A stretch of 64,000 nucleotides of DNA, from NCBI RefSeq assembly GCF_000153165.2, contig NC_014472.1, positions 3,716,001-3,780,000 on the forward strand, written 5' to 3'. Origin of the DNA: Maribacter sp. HTCC2170 (GTDB lineage: Bacteria > Bacteroidota > Bacteroidia > Flavobacteriales > Flavobacteriaceae). The position numbers and the translations under genes are program-made. Below the pieces are notes generated by a model. It was not told the origin of the DNA. It worked only from the letters and a program-made list of their open reading frames with translations, and searched no databases. Below are positions 61,842 to 64,000 of the stretch, one piece after another (the stretch's first letter is position 1; every line of letters begins with the position of its first letter).

Positions 61842-63335
61842 ATGTCCAAAAATAGAAATACACCCATTGAAATTCACAAGTCCGACTTCAAAAAAATCGG
61901 CTATAATCTCATTGATATCATTGCGAACTTTTTTGATGCTGTGGATGACTATCCAGTAACTCCTGGCGAATCAGCCCTCCAATTGCAAAAAGTCTTGGGC
62001 ACTTCAAATTTACCTGAAGAAGGAAAATCTGCAGAGGAAATTATTTCAAAATCTTTAAACCTATTATTAAATCATTCCTTATTCAATGGGCACCCTAGAT
62101 TCATGGGGTACATCACCTCCTCACCTGCACCAATTGGAGTTTTGGCAGACATGCTTGCTTCCGCTGTAAATCAAAATGTAGGTGCTCAGATTTTGAGCCC
62201 AATGGCCACAGAAATCGAAAAACAAACAATACAATGGTTGGCAGAATTTATTGGGGTATCACCTAGTTATGGTGGAATTTTGGTCAGTGGTGGAAACATG
62301 GCAAACTTTACCGCTTTTTTGGCTGCAAGAACTGCTAAGGCCCCAAAAAGTTTAAAAGAAGAAGGTTTACTGAATTCCAACTCAAGGTTAATGGTCTATT
62401 GTTCCAAAACCACCCATACTTGGGTAGAAAAGGCCGCTATCCTTTTTGGTCATGGTTCAAAGTCAGTTAGATGGATTCCTACTGATTCCGAGAATAAAAT
62501 GAACAACGAACTACTTTCCATAGCCATAAAACAAGATATTGAAAAAGGTTACCAACCCTTTATGGTCATTGGTACCGCAGGAGATGTAAGCACCGGTGCG
62601 GTGGATAATCTGACCGAGATCGCTTTAATCTGTAAAGAACAAAATCTTTGGTTTCATATTGATGGGGCTTATGGAGCACCCGCAGCCATTATTCCTGAGT
62701 TGAAAGAGCTGTTCCTAGGAATAGAAGAGGCCGATTCTATTGCTTTGGACCCCCATAAATGGCTATATGCACCGCTTGAAGCGGGTTGTACTTTGGTTAA
62801 AAACCCAAAACACCTAATAGACACTTTCAGTTCAAATCCTGAATATTACAACTTCACAAAAGACGAAGAAGGACAATCTCTTAATTTTTATGAATACGGA
62901 CTTCAAAACTCAAGAGGTTTCAGGGCATTAAAGGTTTGGATGGCTTTGCAACAAAATGGTAGAAAGGGTTATAAGAAAATGATTGGAGAGGACATCGTTT
63001 TGTCCCAATTGCTTTTTGATTTAGCAACTTCCCATCCAGAATTGGAAGCCATAACACAAAATTTGAGCATTACCACATTTAGGTATGTTCCGCAACAAGG
63101 TCTTCCGAATGACAAAGAGAAACGTGAAACCTACCTAAACACCTTGAATGAAAAAATATTGGACAAACTACAACAAGGTGGAGAGGTCTTTTTATCAAAT
63201 GCCATTATCAATGAAAAGTATTGTCTTAGAGGATGCATTGTAAACTTTAGAACTTCTCAAAAAGATATAGAAGAAATTATTGAAATTGTTGTTAGAGAAG
63301 GAGATAAAATGCATCGCGAACTACAAACAAACTGA
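61842..63335 (+). CDS. Group II PLP-dependent decarboxylase (aromatic amino acid / glutamate type)
   Basis: 497 residues. PLP-binding landmarks: WFHIDGAYGAPAAI (Asp contacting the pyridine nitrogen), SIALDPHKWLYAPLEAG with Lys306 forming the Schiff base, GGILVSGGNMANFTAF for phosphate binding, and NSRGFRALKVWMAL. The overall order and length match DDC/AADC family decarboxylases. The substrate could be tyrosine, tryptophan, DOPA or glutamate; sequence alone does not decide. The following lipoprotein starts 20 bases after the stop. Confidence 0.93.
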   Translation: MSKNRNTPIEIHKSDFKKIGYNLIDIIANFFDAVDDYPVTPGESALQLQKVLGTSNLPEEGKSAEEIISKSLNLLLNHSLFNGHPRFMGYITSSPAPIGVLADMLASAVNQNVGAQILSPMATEIEKQTIQWLAEFIGVSPSYGGILVSGGNMANFTAFLAARTAKAPKSLKEEGLLNSNSRLMVYCSKTTHTWVEKAAILFGHGSKSVRWIPTDSENKMNNELLSIAIKQDIEKGYQPFMVIGTAGDVSTGAVDNLTEIALICKEQNLWFHIDGAYGAPAAIIPELKELFLGIEEADSIALDPHKWLYAPLEAGCTLVKNPKHLIDTFSSNPEYYNFTKDEEGQSLNFYEYGLQNSRGFRALKVWMALQQNGRKGYKKMIGEDIVLSQLLFDLATSHPELEAITQNLSITTFRYVPQQGLPNDKEKRETYLNTLNEKILDKLQQGGEVFLSNAIINEKYCLRGCIVNFRTSQKDIEEIIEIVVREGDKMHRELQTN

Positions 63336-63355
63336 CTAAATCAAAACCAAAATCC

Positions 63356-64000
63356 ATGACAAAAACAATCAAATTACTTTTAATAACCTTAATCTTTATA
63401 GGATGTAAGGATAAAACAACTCCGTCGTTAGCTTCCTTAGACCTAACAAGAGGAGAGTTATTATTATGTGGTGATGGTCAATTTGGGGAAGTTAGTTTCT
63501 CTGAATCCTGTAGCTATGAAACTCGAGAGACTTTTAATCTCGCCATTGCTCTATTACACTCTTTTGAGTATATCGAAGCTGAAAAGGCTTTTGTTCAAGT
63601 GATTGATGTCGACCCTGAATGTCCTATGGCATATTGGGGTGTGGCCATGAGTATATACCACGGACTATGGGCTCCGCCTTCAGAAGATGTACTTATTAAA
63701 GGAAATAAATTGATTAATGCTGCGAAAAGTTTACCAAAATCTAAAAAAGCAGCTCAATATTTAGATGCTATTGGTGCTTTTTATGAAGATTGGAAAACCG
63801 TGGACAATCAAACCCGAAAGGAGCGGTATGCTCAAAAAATGAAGGAAATGTACCTTGCCAACACCAATGATACCGAGGTTGGCGTTTTTTATGCGTTGGC
63901 CTTGAGAGCATCAGCTCTGCCAACAGATAAAACCTATAAAATTCAACAAGAAGCGGGTAAAATATTGGAACGTTTATTTGAAAAAGAACCTAATCATCCT
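63356..64000 (+). CDS. TPR-like lipoprotein, C-terminus beyond window
   Basis: 215 codons to the window end from the ATG at 63356. The SPII signal is LITLIFIGCKDK. ETFNLAIALLHSFEYIEAEK followed by DPECPMAYWGVAMSIYHGLW is the highly conserved start of a helical TPR family found beside secreted enzymes in Bacteroidota and Proteobacteria. More helical pairs follow to the end. It is probably co-transcribed with the decarboxylase. Function unknown. Confidence 0.85.
   Translation, partial: MTKTIKLLLITLIFIGCKDKTTPSLASLDLTRGELLLCGDGQFGEVSFSESCSYETRETFNLAIALLHSFEYIEAEKAFVQVIDVDPECPMAYWGVAMSIYHGLWAPPSEDVLIKGNKLINAAKSLPKSKKAAQYLDAIGAFYEDWKTVDNQTRKERYAQKMKEMYLANTNDTEVGVFYALALRASALPTDKTYKIQQEAGKILERLFEKEPNHP

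Overview
The window is 64 kb of chromosome from a member of the Bacteroidota, almost certainly Flavobacteriaceae (a marine genus such as Maribacter, Arenibacter, Zobellia or Muricauda would fit; the genus cannot be fixed by eye). Signs of this are A-rich upstream regions in place of a strong Shine-Dalgarno, -7 boxes of the TAnnTTTG type, many SPII lipoproteins, a protein with a type IX secretion C-terminal domain, a one-protein hybrid two-component system with a C-terminal AraC domain, and DUF3857 transglutaminase-like proteins. No rRNA, tRNA, CRISPR array or insertion sequence was seen.

Layout. 0-9.8 kb holds an acyltransferase, a Nudix hydrolase, a cyclophilin lipoprotein, and the conserved RDD // SpoIIM - membrane protein - DUF4129 - DUF4350 - MoxR - DUF58 cluster (RDD divergent, the rest one overlapping operon). 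9.9-21.7 kb holds single metabolic and secreted genes: gamma-glutamyltransferase, DUF885 lipoprotein, PHB-depolymerase-like esterase, methyltransferase, serine hydrolase, thioredoxin-like lipoprotein, aldo/keto reductase, CPBP protease and lipid kinase.

21.9-31.3 kb is the accessory part. A secreted protein with three 35-residue repeats is followed by a chain of short gene groups. Three of these (Bor-like lipoprotein + nitrilase-fold membrane protein; serine hydrolase + CPBP + TfoX-C protein; DUF4297 nuclease + HerA ATPase) each start with a copy of one ~180-bp leader repeat. CCTAACA/GTTAGG-type termini resembling cassette boundaries lie after the nitrilase-fold gene and around an FRG-domain gene. 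DUF4297-HerA is a known anti-phage pair; the FRG gene beside it makes this a small defence island.

31.4-48.7 kb returns to ordinary genes: two oxidoreductases, a sulfatase, a tandem DUF3857 pair, a TIM-barrel lipoprotein, a glyoxalase-fold protein, a WYL regulator, a PhoX-like T9SS cargo with eight 48-residue metal-binding repeats, a thioesterase, a beta-lactamase-fold hydrolase, a GAF histidine kinase and a DUF2007 protein.

48.8-60.3 kb is the most unusual part. A full hybrid two-component regulator, normally a polysaccharide-locus regulator, sits directly upstream of six tightly packed genes for exported proteins with no SusC/SusD and no glycoside hydrolase. Four of the six carry a short basic motif (R-D/N-H/Q-R-x-K type) immediately after the predicted signal peptidase site. 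One member is a lipoprotein with a beta-rich N-terminal half and a HEAT-like helical C-terminal half. I know of no described system of this composition. The window ends with a Rv2258c-like methyltransferase, a group II PLP decarboxylase and a truncated TPR lipoprotein.
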